A DNA stretch of 64,000 nucleotides from Artocarpus heterophyllus (GCA_025403435.1 CM046335.1:7320103-7384102); one strand, 5' to 3'; positions 39,585-52,000 are shown, counted from the stretch's first letter. Made by a program: numbers and translations. The notes: a model not told the origin generated them from the sequence alone.

Positions 39585-39920
39585 CTAACCTCCATAATTG
39601 AAGGTCACATTGTATCCTTCATCATATAGTTGCCCCACCGAAATCAAGTTACGCATTAGTTTATGAACATGTCTCACCTTATGAATATTCCGCACAGACC
39701 CATTAGGCATTTTCAAACTGACATCTCCAATGCCAACATTATCCAAAGGTTCTCTATCAGCAAGATGAACCTTACAATGATTTTCGGCAATGTAGTTCTC
39801 CAAGACATGGCGGTGTGCAGTGGTGTGAAATGATGCTCCTAAATCTATCACCCATGAATCAAAGGAATTGTCAACAGACAAGAGCAAGGCATCCTGTGGC
39901 TCTTCAGTGGCGGCGTTCAT
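39585..39920 (-). pseudogene. Copia protease region
   Basis: Contains WVIDLGASFHTT where copia proteases normally have D-S-G-A, so the catalytic DSG is changed to DLG. Followed by MRNLISVGQL. Loss of the active-site Ser suggests an inactive protease even if translated. Confidence 0.8.
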
Positions 39921-39929
39921 GGCATCATT

Positions 39930-40711
39930 GCTCTTGTCTTCATTCTTCCTTGGAGCCCTGTAGTTCTTCTTTAAGTGGCTGGTCTTTCTACAGTTTCAGC
40001 ACGCCATAGTCCTACCGTTCCTTGACTTGCTTCTCGCATTCCTCGACTTGCCTCTCTTGCCATTATCCCTGTTAGAATGCCTCTCAAGTTTCCTGCCTCT
40101 ATTATCAACATTAAAGGCCGAGTTTGACGTTGAGGCTTCACCTGAGTCCTTCTTGCGAACTTCTGCCGCCAGATAGAGTTTCTGACATTTACAAACTTTA
40201 ATTTTGCTTTCCCAATCGAATTTGTAATGGCCACCCTCATGGGTTCTCAGTTATTCGGTAACGAGGCTAAGAGGATTAGAGCATTGATTTCATCATCAAA
40301 TTTAATCTCTACCGAGACCAATTGGTTCAGAACGGTGTTGAAACTGTTCAGATGCTCTACCACCGAGGCACCTTCAGACATTTTTAAATTAAAGAGCTTT
40401 TTCATGATATGTACCTTGTTATTGGTTGAAGGCGTCTCATACATCTCTCATAGGGCCTTCATCATCCCTGCTGTAGTATTTTCCTTCGTAATGTTGTGGG
40501 CCACGTTCTTTGACAGGGTCAAACATATCACACCTAGCACCTGTCTATCAAGGAGATTCCATTCATCATCTTTCATGCCTTCAGGCTTATTACCCAAGGG
40601 CAAGTGTAGTTTCCTACTGTAGAGGTAATCTTCCACTTGCATCCTCCAATAGGAAAAATCCGAACCATCAAATTTGGTGATACCGGCAGCCAAACCTTCT
40701 TCTCCTGTCAT
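39930..40711 (-). pseudogene. Copia gag region
   Basis: Starts at an ATG at 40711 with ITKFDGSDFSYWRMQVEDYL, typical copia gag. A TGA at about 40445-40447 interrupts it and the frame shifts further on. The zinc knuckle (CWNCRKTSHLKKNY) has lost its last Cys (Tyr instead). Confidence 0.85.
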
Positions 40712-40731
40712 CGTTCTTGATCCAAACCTCT

Positions 40732-40743
40732 GCTCTGATGCCA
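40732..40743 (-). other. Primer-binding site (initiator Met tRNA)
   Basis: On the - strand, two bases after the 5' LTR, the sequence is TGGCATCAGAGC. This differs at one base from the TGGTATCAGAGC used by most plant LTR elements to bind tRNA-iMet. Confidence 0.8.
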
Positions 40744-40745
40744 GT

Positions 40746-41358
40746 TGTTGGGGAATTAGGCGTTTTCTAATTCAAATGATCGCAAGAATGAATAATTATA
40801 GAAAAGAAATTGGAGAAGAGAAGAAAAGAGAGACACCAAGTTTTTATACAGGTTTATCCAAATTCGAGACTACGTTATGTTTCTGTCACTACAGATTCCA
40901 TTATAATGAAGAAGATTACAGATTACAAAAGAAATTTCACACACACTCAATTTGTGTTTACCAAAACTCTCTTTTTCTAACACTCTGTGGGAATTTTTTT
41001 GTCTCAACAATGGAGCTCTCACAAAAATATGCCTTACAAAAATAATGTCACTCACCCTCAACCTTAGCCATCTTATGTCTATTATACGCTAAAGAAGAGA
41101 AAAATAGTAACTACTGAGAAAACCCTAGTAGTTTCCCTGTTTTTAGCTTCAAAAACTCGTAAGAAATCGCGCAACACAGTGCCTCGGCGTCGCGGCGCGC
41201 TCCTGCAGCGCCGCCACGTTCACCTTTCAACGCCTAGGCGCTCTTCAACTGGCATCTAGACGCTCTTCAACCGGCGCCTAGGCGCTTTGCCTTGCTGCCT
41301 TAGGGCGCTGCGGCGCCCTAAATCTGTCTTTTCTCCCCTTTTTCTTCCTTTTACAACA
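40746..41358 (-). repeat. 5' LTR of the copia element (613 bp)
   Basis: On the + strand runs from TGTTGGGGAATTAGGCG to TTTTACAACA, matching 36175-36756 along its length with a ~30-bp deletion near the - strand start and an expansion of GCGCCTAGGCGCT-type repeats (41170-41310). Confidence 0.85.
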
Positions 41359-43687
41359 CACACGCATCTATATATATTGTCAAGAGATGATTTTCATATT
41401 ATCTCTTTTTTTTTTTTTTTGAAAACGTCATATCATCTCTTTAATTGCATTTCTTTGTAAACAATGTGTTCATATTAGCTGTAAATAGTTGTAGCTACTT
41501 TCCGTTTATATTGCATATAGGTTGTGTATGTATATACTGTATATATTCGTTATGTGAATAAGAAATACATACGATCAATTCAATCACAAATTCTCAATAC
41601 TACCTTCCAAAATATATAAGGAAATCATAAACAGATATTAGTTATTGTTGTTGATTTTTAATTTTTTTTAAAGGAAATCATCAGTTAGGTTGTTGACCAC
41701 ATGATATTTTAAATAAAATAATAAAAAAAAAGAATCTATACGGGAAGCTTCCACTTTTCTTGCCACTATATAATTTCTTTTTTAAGAGACCATTACATTA
41801 TAATTAATTCTATCATGTGTGTGATTCTACCCATTTCGATTGTGAAAATAGCAAGGCATGAGTTCGCACATTGGGCATAATTCATATCTACTATTCACTT
41901 CGGATACAAATAGAAAAATGACAAAGGATTTTACTTTGTTTATATATCCGAATACTTTTTGACTTTGAAAAGTGCTGCACAAGACGTAAAAAGGTTATCT
42001 CTATCTACTAGTCTGTTCAAAGTGGACACCTGGCTTAATTAGGTCTGACATGTTTGGAGAAAATTGCAATTGGGTTTGATGTTAATTAGTTGCATTATAA
42101 TCTGTTCGAAGTTTTTAATTTGTGTTAACAAGTGGCCAAAAAAAATGCAAAAATCATTTTTATTAATCCACTAATTCAAAATTTCATATAGGTACTTTTG
42201 AATTTAGATATAAGAACAGGAGTATGTTGTGATTAGTGCTCTATAAGCAATGACATTGTGCATATTGTTAATAAATAAATAAAAAGACATTTCTAATTAT
42301 TTTGGTTGCTAATATGTATTATTAATACTTTTATAAACATTAAGAAAATTCTATGATTATTTATGTGACTATAAATTTAGCATATAAGTGTTATATGCTT
42401 GGAGATAAAGTTTATAGTTAATAATCTAAATAGTCCGTAATAATTAACTATTAAAATTTGAGATCTTTAATTAAATGTTCTAAGTACAGTCCAATCTCAT
42501 TTAGAATGAAATAATCTTATCTAGACTATTAATGTAGAGACATTAGATTGGAGGTACTTTATATAATAAGATTATATTGGACTGGACTAATTAAATTATG
42601 AATCTCTAATAATCATCCGTTACAAATACAAGATCCAAATTTATCACTATGATGATCATATATATGACGTCTTAATCTTGAGTATTTATTAGACTCCTGC
42701 TTATGACATTATGTTTTTTGACTTGCATGGTAAATTTGCCTAAATACATATCATAACTTAGCATCTTAGAAACGTGATGGAATAAATGGCGAGGAATAAT
42801 ATTATACAGACACAGAATCCATTCCTTCCTTATAGAAGTTAGGAAAATAGCTCACTTGAGTGATGATTCAAGGTTTGAATAGTCTAGTGCTCGTTCATTA
42901 TAAGATTGTGAATTAACTATTCATTAGAGAATTATTGAAACTCATGAATAAAAAAGTAATAAGAGAGGTAAACAGAAATTAAACTTAGCTCTTATTATAA
43001 ACTATTTATGGAGGACTGAATTATATGTAATGATTATATCAAGAGACTACTCGCTAATTTTCTTTGAGTAATTTTTACTATAATCTCAAGAGGTCAGTTT
43101 CAGTTTTTTAGTGGAGTAGCATTAAAACTAATAAATTTGGCACATTAATTAAAGAGTTTAATTAATCGTCAAATTTATTAGAGCTTGGATTATAAGTCTA
43201 TGGGTTCCCAATACCACCTATATAACACTCTATTGGATTTAATGTATAGGATGAATTATATATATATATATATATATATTTCATTTGAAATTATTGAATT
43301 TCAAATTAATTATTTTACACTTGAGATATTAATATAACATAGAAAAATATTCTCTGTGACACATAATATAATGTGATAAATGTTGTCATATTTAACTGAG
43401 CATTTGTTAATTAGTTAGTTGATTATATTTAATTAATGAGATTAATTAAATATGTTTTGAATTACTTAATTGATAATATTTAAATATAATTTTAATTTTA
43501 TGGGTGACACATGTGTGTGGGATCACATTTTTTCTTAATATGGACACAAAATTAAATTATTAATTAATTTAAAATATATTCTTAAATAAATATGATTTAT
43601 TTTTGAATTTAAATATATATATATATATATAAAAGATTTAATTATATTATATAAGAAAATCCGTTTACATGATTATCTTTCTTAAAC

Positions 43688-43689
<2 letters not shown>

Positions 43690-43727
<38 letters not shown>
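43690..43727. repeat. (TA)n microsatellite
   Basis: Uninterrupted TA run of about 38 bp. Confidence 0.9.
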
Positions 43728-43730
<3 letters not shown>

Positions 43731-44058
43731 GAATCACTTTTAAGTGTATACATATATATATATATTATATAAACCGTATAAATCACGTTTTGCGTGATTC
43801 GCTTTTTTTTAAAAAAAAAAGAAATGTGGAGGTGCTTTTAAGCATCTCTCTCATATATCTGGTAGAATGGGTATTTGATTCACCTATTAAAGAGATAAAT
43901 GGGTGGTTATTTTAAATTTAAAATAAATTAAAATTAATTTAAAAATAATTAAATGTCAAAAGATAGAAATAACGGTTATCTCAATATATTTTTTTATATG
44001 TAACTTTTACAGAACACTTAAAAGAAAAACTAAGAGTTCTTTGTCTGAAAAAAAAAGA

Positions 44059-44091
44059 AGATCTGCTATCTGTTGAGTACATAGCAGATCT
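44059..44091. repeat. Perfect inverted repeat (11-bp arms)
   Basis: AGATCTGCTAT and ATAGCAGATCT separated by 11 nt would form a perfect stem-loop. It lies in a non-coding stretch after a run of A. Confidence 0.75.
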
Positions 44092-44560
44092 AGAAAAATA
44101 TGAGGTTAATTTATTTATGTTGTTTGACGCCCACTCGTCTTTCTATTAGTGTGGAGGCCTGGCTTGAAAGATCTTGGTGTGAAACAGGAAAGTTTGGATA
44201 TCCTGATAGGCTTACAAGAGGTTTGAAAAAGATTCTCCAAGCTTTCTATTGTTAAGTAAAATTATATAGCTATTCTTGATGAATAAAGTTTTTCAGAAAA
44301 TTTTTATTGGTCAACATCTGCTTCTTCTATTTTGTTTCATATTTAATTCCAATAGAGTATTATCAAATTTTATTAATTTGTTGTCATTTTATATTGAACT
44401 TGTTCTCTCCTTCTTCCAATTAGGTAAAGTTTTACGAATCACTTGAAACATCGTCTTTAGTATTAAGTTAAGTTTAGTAGTCTACTTTCAGCAAACGCTT
44501 TTCCACTCTTAAGAATTATTACTCAACAAGAAACAACTATAATCTGCCCCCCAAACGCAG

Positions 44561-45598
44561 CCGATCAATAACATTAATAATTTAATCTATGATGTTAATT
44601 AATGAGAACATCTTGGCGTAGATTATTGCCAGTTAATTGATAGTTTATTAAGCCAAATGATAGTTATTTGCATACTAATAAAGAAAAAAATTGATTCAAA
44701 GGGAATAAAATTTGACGGGTAAATTGGTGATATATCATAAACACAGAACCGCTTGCACATGCCAATTAAGATGCCCTTTAATGCAATGTTAAATTATCAA
44801 TGTTAAATTTTAACATTTGAGTACAAAAATCACTCTTCAATGCAATACTATTTTTGATGCTACTTAATAGCAAATTTGCTACCAAATATTATATCTGTCA
44901 TGTTGTGACATTTAATTTTTATTGATTGCTTAGTATTTAAAATAGAATTACACATATAAATAAAAATCAAAATAACATATCAAATATCTTATTTATATTT
45001 CTTCCCTAAATATATGGTTGACATTAACATTTAAAGCAGTAAAAGAAAAGTGAGCTTAATAAATGCACGATGGCATTTTTTTTACATGCTATATTTTTAA
45101 TTTAATGTCGTAATGTCTCCATGGAAAGTACATGTGGTCTCTCTTTTTTTTTTTTTTTTTTAATGCGGTTGTTTTTGCATTTTATTGAAATTTCACATTC
45201 CGCGTCAGAAAACGTGTCAAACGGATTTGGGAAAGCTTCTGGACAAGGATGGTGTTACAAGTGGGTTACACAGCCGACCAATAAACAAACAGCACTTGTC
45301 ATTGCAATGTATTATAGTCAGTTGTGCCTTGTCATCAGCAATTTGTAGAGCATATATATTTTTTTACATTATTAATATTATTTTTTTTGGTAGAGTTTCG
45401 GACATTGATTGGTTTCACAATCTATTCAACCCCGAGGGCCAGATTACAAGCAATTATTAACTTTAGGAAAATTTTTATGTGGGCGATATGATATGCCTAC
45501 GCAAATTTTACTTTTCCACGTCTTTCTTTCGTCGAGAACCAGAGGAAGACTACTTTGCCCTTCTCTTTCAGTCAGTGAAACGCATTATCTTAATTTTA

Positions 45599-45633
<35 letters not shown>

Positions 45634-46020
45634 GGATTGAAAAGTGGGACCCCTCTACTTATGAAGTGACCGGGAAAGTACGTTGAATATAGACGTAGAA
45701 GTTGCTCATCAAGAAGATATATAATCCGCAAGGGTAAAATAGTCACTACGATAGAAAAGAAAAAAGTAAGGAAAAAAAAAGAAGAAGCCCAACATTTATT
45801 TATTGGTGGTTTCCATTTGGGTCATTGGAGGAAATGAAAAAAAGAACAAAAGGATTTACCTAAAATGACATTACGATGGTATTTTTCAAAGAGGAAAAAC
45901 CAAAACATAGTAAAGTTATTTACACGGAAAAGGCCTTCTATGTAATCCTTTATATTACAACATCCCCATAACACACACACAAACATAGAGAGAGAAAGAG
46001 ATAGATAGAGAGAGCGAGAG
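44561..46020. other. Intergenic sequence, no gene seen
   Basis: AT-rich with a (TA)n run at 45602-45629. The overlapping ORFs at 45121-45669 have no family character. Confidence 0.4.
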
Positions 46021-46350
46021 ATGGAGAAGGAAGGAGGGCAAGAGAGAGAAAAAAGTAAAAGAGGCGCAAAAACAGAGGGAGCAAAAGGAGTAGTGATGGT
46101 TCGGGTGGAGAATGAGACCTTCTTATTCAGACCCAAAACCAGGAGCGTATTCCCAAAAAGAAGGATTCTTGTGAAGACCATGATTCTCTATTCCATTCTC
46201 CGATTCCTCGGCTGTTCATCTTCCTCTTCATCCGAAGCTCACAAGTCTAAAGACGATCACGGCTTCAACGATATAACTTCTTCTTCTTCTTCTTCTTCTT
46301 CGCCCAAAGCGACCCATTTGAAACTTGCTACTAATGATACTAAATTCTGA
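46021..46350 (+). CDS. Small basic Ser-rich protein 3 of the local family (109 aa)
   Basis: Residues 42-48 (SVFPKRR) then ILVKTMILYSILRFLG align with the core of the other two small proteins (S-V-F-P-x-K, then L-V-K and a hydrophobic run). It is the most diverged member. The N-terminal 40 residues are Lys/Glu/Gly-rich, and the C-terminal half contains two Ser runs, the second encoded by a TTC/TCT repeat (46277-46300). The ATG again follows a GA-rich leader (45986-46020), and an AATAAA lies at about 46463. The hydrophobic part of the core (residues 52-64) might associate with a membrane, but it is short. Function unknown. Confidence 0.6.
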   Translation: MEKEGGQEREKSKRGAKTEGAKGVVMVRVENETFLFRPKTRSVFPKRRILVKTMILYSILRFLGCSSSSSSEAHKSKDDHGFNDITSSSSSSSSPKATHLKLATNDTKF

Positions 46351-47978
46351 TGGAAAAGTAACTGAGAAGCTCGTCTATTAATGTTTTGGTTTCCAGGTCG
46401 CAAAATTTGTCCTTTTCTTTTTAAGTATCTATCTGTGTTTTAGATAGTACTTTCTCTGTTTGTAATAAAAGGCTTGTCATAGATATGGAATAGACATGTT
46501 TTGTTCCTTTTCTTTTTTAATGTTCTTGGTTCTGGTTGCATTGAGTTGATCTACTCTGTTTTTTTTTTTTTTAAATTCGTTTTGCCGAAGGCAAACCTTT
46601 GGCTTTACCTAGTCCTCAATCTCAAAAAAAAAAAAAAAGGAAAAAAAAAACCTCTTCTTGGTTATGGGGGCCTCCAGTCTCTGAGGAGAAGGGTCCCACA
46701 ACCACCACGAGTGGGCCCCATAAGTGATCTGAGTCGCCGGTGAACTATATTGTCGACGGCGTCCGTATACTCCGGTATCACAGGAGCCTGGCGACTATTT
46801 CCGCCGTCTTCGTAGCAACCGCCCTGCGTCGGCGGCTGCTGTGTTGCTCGCTTCGGTTAAAAATGACGTGAGTGACGGCGACTAAAAATTTTTTTTCTTT
46901 TTTTTTTTTGTTTTGAAAAAAAAAGAAAAAAATTAAATATGAGGGAATGGAGGCGTCAAGTCAGCTCAGGGCACTTTTTTTTTTTTTTTCGCCGCTAAGT
47001 AATTTGCTCACGGTGAAAAAGTCTCTTATCGATTCAATGATGTGAAAAAAAATTGGTTCTTTTTTGTTAGCTTTTCAATGTTAATTCTTTCGGTTGTCAA
47101 AAAGAAATCAGATTGATGATATGATGATGATTATTTTGAGTTCGAGACTTTCATGACTGCCTATTCAGAGCACCTTTAAAAATGTACTTAAAATTAATAA
47201 GTTAAAATTAAAATATTATAATATATAAAAATTTTATATTATAATATATTTTTATTTTATATTGTAATATGTAAGAGATTTATATTATATACGCTTTTAG
47301 TTATTTGATAAACCACAGCCTGCTTCCTTTGAAAAATTGAGAGCCTCTTATTACGCCCTTTACTTTATATTATTTTCAAACTGTTCGAATTATAAAAAAG
47401 GAATAATGATGGAATATAAAATGGGTCGGACTCAGCCTTCAGGTTTAAATTCTCTTCTTCTTTCTTCTTTTTTAATTTTAATAGTTGGAGGAGCATCGTA
47501 CCAACTTCAGGGGGCCTATTTGAATGACATAAATTCCAAGTCAATGGGGCCCATCTTGCTCTATCTCTAATGCTTTATCTGATCTTTCCACTGCATATCT
47601 CTTGTCCCAAGCACATCAACTAGGTAGGTTGGCTAGATTCAAGATGAGCCACATTCTCAGGAGAAGTTTGCAATTATTTTATAATAGTTTGGGAACAAAC
47701 TAGAATATCTTAAACATGTCTTATGCCTTGGCTTTTTGTTGGCTTTTTTTTTAATCTAAGAAACAGATTCAGATCATGCCAAGTGGTACAATAGTTGCTC
47801 CATCTATAAATGGTGGGCGAAAGAGTAAAAAATAAAAAATTAGCCCATATAATTATTAATATCTACTTTTGTCGCTATGATATTGTTAATCAAGTACTCT
47901 CAATTCTTTGTTTCTATAATGCCTATGATTTCCAATCAATAAAAATATGAAACACCATCAATGTTAGACTTTTATATA
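46351..47978. other. Intergenic sequence with a GC-rich island
   Basis: Mostly AT-rich. 46655-46885 is a GC-rich island (GTCGACGGCGTCCGTATACTC, CGTCGGCGGCTGCTG) with no long ORF; it may be a gene-exon or UTR fragment. 47160-47300 has AT-rich sequence with TGTAAGAG, perhaps a worn MITE. The 77-aa ORF at 47337-47570 is unsupported. Confidence 0.4.
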
Positions 47979-48132
47979 GGGTGTTTGGAACATTATTCAA
48001 ACCATCGAATAAAGAATAATATAAAGCTCTTATTTGCTATAATATAGTGTAAAAAAAATACAATATAAATAACTATCAAATGCTACAATGTTTCAACTAT
48101 ATTTTTTAATTCAAACTGGTTTTTCAAACACG
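47979..48132. mobile_element. Tourist-like MITE, copy 7
   Basis: Left end GGGTGTTTGGAACATTATTCAAACC; right end reversed CGTGTTTGAAAAACCAGTTTGAA. Internal motif ATATAAAGCTCTTATTTGCTATA is present. Confidence 0.6.
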
Positions 48133-48206
48133 ATATTAGCTTAAAATAGTGAATAACCAACTCACTGAAATTTGAAGTTGCTTTTTAGCAACTTTTTGAA
48201 TATCTT

Positions 48207-48209
<3 letters not shown>

Positions 48210-48240
<31 letters not shown>
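48210..48240. repeat. (TA)n microsatellite
   Basis: Uninterrupted TA run of about 31 bp. Confidence 0.9.
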
Positions 48241-48245
<5 letters not shown>

Positions 48246-51200
48246 GGTCATTGTAAGAATGAAACCAGTAAATTGTAAAATAAATTTTGTGATCATTATG
48301 TCCATGGACCGTCTATACACTTGCCGAGAAATTTCCACGGAAATTTCATGGAGGTGTAGTTTTAAGTGTTATAACATATAATTGGCACCAAAAATTGATC
48401 ATAATAGATCATATGCTATATGAAACAAATATGCATATGCGGATATACGGTAGTTCTTGATTATTTGACGATTTCGGTCGCTATCCATAGACGTGATGAG
48501 TGAGATAATATAAGTTGAAAATAAAGGATAAGTTACTTGTCTTTTCTGCTTTTGAGGTCCCATTTTTCAAACTTGAGAACCATGAAAAATTTTACACATT
48601 TTTTCCAAGCCCATTAAACATCTATGAAACACAAACCTCTTGCAAACCGTAAATCAGGTTGTCATCAGAATTGCACCAACATAATCACAAAGTGAACATC
48701 TAGAATGAGAAATTTAAGAGTCATCAATTTCTTGTTAACCTTAAAAAAAAAAAAAAACCCTTGAATTGTCTTATGTATCTAAAAAGATATATAACATTAG
48801 AAGATATATAACATTAGGCCTTTTTCAGTTCTTATGAAAGCGAGTCAAGGTCCTTTATGTCTAAGACTCAAACCAATTGCACAAGAATCTTATCTTTTTT
48901 TGAAACAAATTGGATTGTGTTTCCTCTCATTTGTTATTTCCGATTCATTTTTTGGAGTTTGAATGGTGATGGGTTAGGTTTTCTCTCTTGGCATTGGTCA
49001 TTTGTGTGGCCTTATAGGAAATGTTTTGCAAATTTTTGTGCTTGTGCTTCCTCGTCCTTGCCTAATCTGAACATAGAACCGTGCTAGTTTAGAATAGTAT
49101 AAAAGTCTTTGTTTTGAAAAATATCTGATATTTTTCTCTCTCCATAGCACTATGGTAAGGGGTCGCTCTCAAGGCTTCTTTTCTCTATCAATCAAAACAC
49201 CCCACACTACACAAACTATTTAAATGTGCATATGCCATCACCCAACTAGTCTTTATTGCTATCAACCATCAGCCATGTTGATCCCCATTTGACTCCACTT
49301 TCTCTCTCCCCAACCTTTTGGTCCTTTGTCAGCCGGATTTTGTTCTTTATCCTTGATTACTATCTTTTACCATAACACTTTGGAAAAATATATATTACGG
49401 TTATTTTACATTAGTGGCTCCTGAGAATATATGCTATAATCTCAATTTGGTCCCGAAATTCAGTTTTTAATAACTAAAAAAGCCTAATTTATCTTTCTCA
49501 AAAAATACAGAACACTAAAGTGATTTTTCCCAAATACATTATAACCACAAATCAAAAATAATGCATTCTCTAAAATTTGGAAAAAAAAAAAAAAAGGCTT
49601 TGGTTCATTTCCTCGCTAATCCAAGAATGCTATTATTACTATACTTTACTGACAAGTGAACACATAAATACAGTTATATTATACATTTTCTCTTCAAAAG
49701 AAAATTGCCAAATTGTCTCTTGAGATGAAAGAACTTCCCACTTCTAACAAAGTTTTGAGAAGAAAATTCAATTTTTATCTGAGGGATCCAGTTAGTGAGA
49801 CCTGATATACAAGGAAATCTACATGAAGCTTCAGAACTACTATCTATTAGTGTGAATTTTGTTGTCCCTCATACAATGTATCCATGGGATTGTTATTTTA
49901 TTATATTATCGTATCTTCTTTTTAATGAGTATATAAAAAAAATATTAGAGTCATAATTAATATATAATTATATGATATTTATATTTATATTTTGAGATAT
50001 AAGTCTCATATATTAGATTAAAAGTGCATTATTTATGTTATTAACTTTGTAAAAATTAAATAATATTGATTGTTTTAACATTATGTAAAGTTTTAAGAAA
50101 ATATTTTACGTTTTTCTTAATATATTCTTTTTTTTAGAATATCTATCGTCATTGACATTTTTGAGATTATCTAAAAATTAAAACCTCGACAATTCTATCA
50201 TCGACATTTTTGTCCTCTCGACCATGGAAGACTTTTTCCCCCTTGATACTACGTATAATATACAAGTTCCATAATATTATATGACAAGTATGTGTTGAGT
50301 ATTGAGTAGTGTTGGCTATGAATATCATATAGAAAAAAAAAACTATAAAAGAAAACTATGATAAATATGTATATAAAATGAATAGAAACCGTAAAAAAAA
50401 ATGAATATCGAATCAAATACACTAAAAAGAAAACTATAATAAATATGTATCAAGTACGAGTCTCACTATTAAATCATCTTTCCCTAGTCCCACATATCAA
50501 CAATCTGCATATAGATTGTGGTCCGCTCTAGTCAATGATGATGAATCACTAATGCGCTTCCAATCACGGTGAAGGTAAGAGAAAGAGAAAGGAGTCACTG
50601 TCGAATTAGTAATCTTTTCAGTGAATCAAGTCAGAAGGAAAGGAGGGGAGGACTGGAAGTTGTGTCACGAAATTCCATACAGTCATCAATTCCGAGGTTT
50701 GCTTGAAATACTTTCGGCATGATTAGAAATAGCACTTTCCTTGAAAATTTGTTAAAATGTTTATTAATATGGTCAGCTTGATTGTAGCGAGGTTTTTATG
50801 GTACAAAAGGGGGAAAGTACAGCACATAATGAAGTATTATGGTGGCAAATTTAGCCAAAAAGAAAAGAAAAGATTGGGTTCTGGTTGTTATGATTGTCAT
50901 GGAAAAACGGACTCTTTTAACCAAAGTCGTATAATCACTGACACATCCCACTTTTCAATTTAAAAACCAACCAATTTATAACAAAGATAATAAAGGAAGC
51001 TATTGGGGTCCATTATTTCCCTGCATGAACCACTTCTCTCTTTGGGAGCCAAATTCTAATTTACTTCCTACTTGTTAAGCAGCTTTGTGATTATGATGCA
51101 TTGTGTGTGTAGAAAACGCGGATATCTCATTGAACAATATATAGTAAATCCTCGGTGAAAAACACTATATATATACATATATATAGTTAATATAGTTTTC

Positions 51201-51351
51201 TAGGATATGTGTTAGAAAAATGTAATCTTATCTTAACTAAAACTACAAGAAGAAAGGAACGTAAAAAAAATATACAATTGAAAAAGAAATACCCTAAGGA
51301 CAGAGTTATAGAGAAATCATTGAAACTTGAAAGAAAAGTAACACTACCTTC

Positions 51352-51794
51352 CAGGGATGCACAAAAACCTGCCAAACCGCCCCCGCCTTGCGTCGCTATT
51401 TTTGTGCCTCATCATCAAACCGTCAAACCATAGTTTCAATCCACCCGCCCTGTCACAAATCAAGGGTGGTTTTGGCCACAGTGCCCGCCAAACTATTGTT
51501 TTAAATTGCTCTGTCGATGCATGTATTACATATTATGAACCATGAATTATAAAATATGAATCATGATAATGATGGTTTGATGTTGATAATCTTGTTTTTA
51601 GCTTTAAAAAGATAGTAAATTGATAATAATTGTCCTAAAAACATATGACAAAATAGTTTTAAATTTGTTTCCCTATTTTTAAGCATTTTCCAACACAAAA
51701 ATATAACTTGACCCACACTACCGCAACCCGCCTACCAACCGTCCACCTCAAACCGCACCGTCTGTCTGTCAAACCATCCACTTGTTCACCCCTG
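51352..51794. mobile_element. hAT-like non-autonomous element, absent from copy 1
   Basis: Ends CAGGGATGCACAAA (left) and CAGGGGTGAACAAG (right, reversed) form hAT-type inverted repeats; inside, CCGCCCCCGCC and CAACCCGCC motifs resemble hAT subterminal repeats. The paralogous site in segmental copy 1 (about 31230-31240) lacks it. An exact 8-bp target duplication is not visible (CTACCTTC left, CTTCCTAC right). Confidence 0.65.
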
Positions 51795-51901
51795 CTTCCT
51801 ACTTCATTTCTATCTTATTGAATACATAAATTTCAATACACCTGCACTAGTTAGAAAAACTACACATGCATAGGATCAGGAAGTTCTCCATCTTTCTCTC
51901 C

Positions 51902-51903
<2 letters not shown>

Positions 51904-52000
<97 letters not shown>
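51904..52000. repeat. (TC)n(AC)n compound microsatellite
   Basis: About 78 bp of TC followed by 18 bp of AC. The - strand ORF through it (Arg-Glu repeats) is an artefact. Copy 1 has only a short CT-rich stretch at the same place. Confidence 0.95.

Larger units (their letters stand above)
36175..41358 (-). mobile_element. Degenerate Ty1/copia LTR retrotransposon
   Basis: A near-complete element read on the - strand: 5' LTR 40746-41358, primer-binding site, gag, protease, integrase, reverse transcriptase, RNase H, polypurine tract, 3' LTR 36175-36756. Integrase preceding reverse transcriptase is the copia order. The flanks are both CA-repeat (ACACA before, CACAC after), so a 5-bp target duplication is likely but its phase is ambiguous. 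Many stop codons and frameshifts mean it cannot make its own proteins. Confidence 0.9.
41359..44560. other. AT-rich sequence, possible decayed transposon, no gene seen
   Basis: No ORF above the noise. Includes (TA)n runs at 43256-43280, 43615-43630 and 43690-43727. The stretch 42600-43250 is less repetitive than its surroundings and has the look of a degraded non-coding retroelement, but I find no defining ends. A perfect hairpin (44059-44091) is listed separately. Confidence 0.4.
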
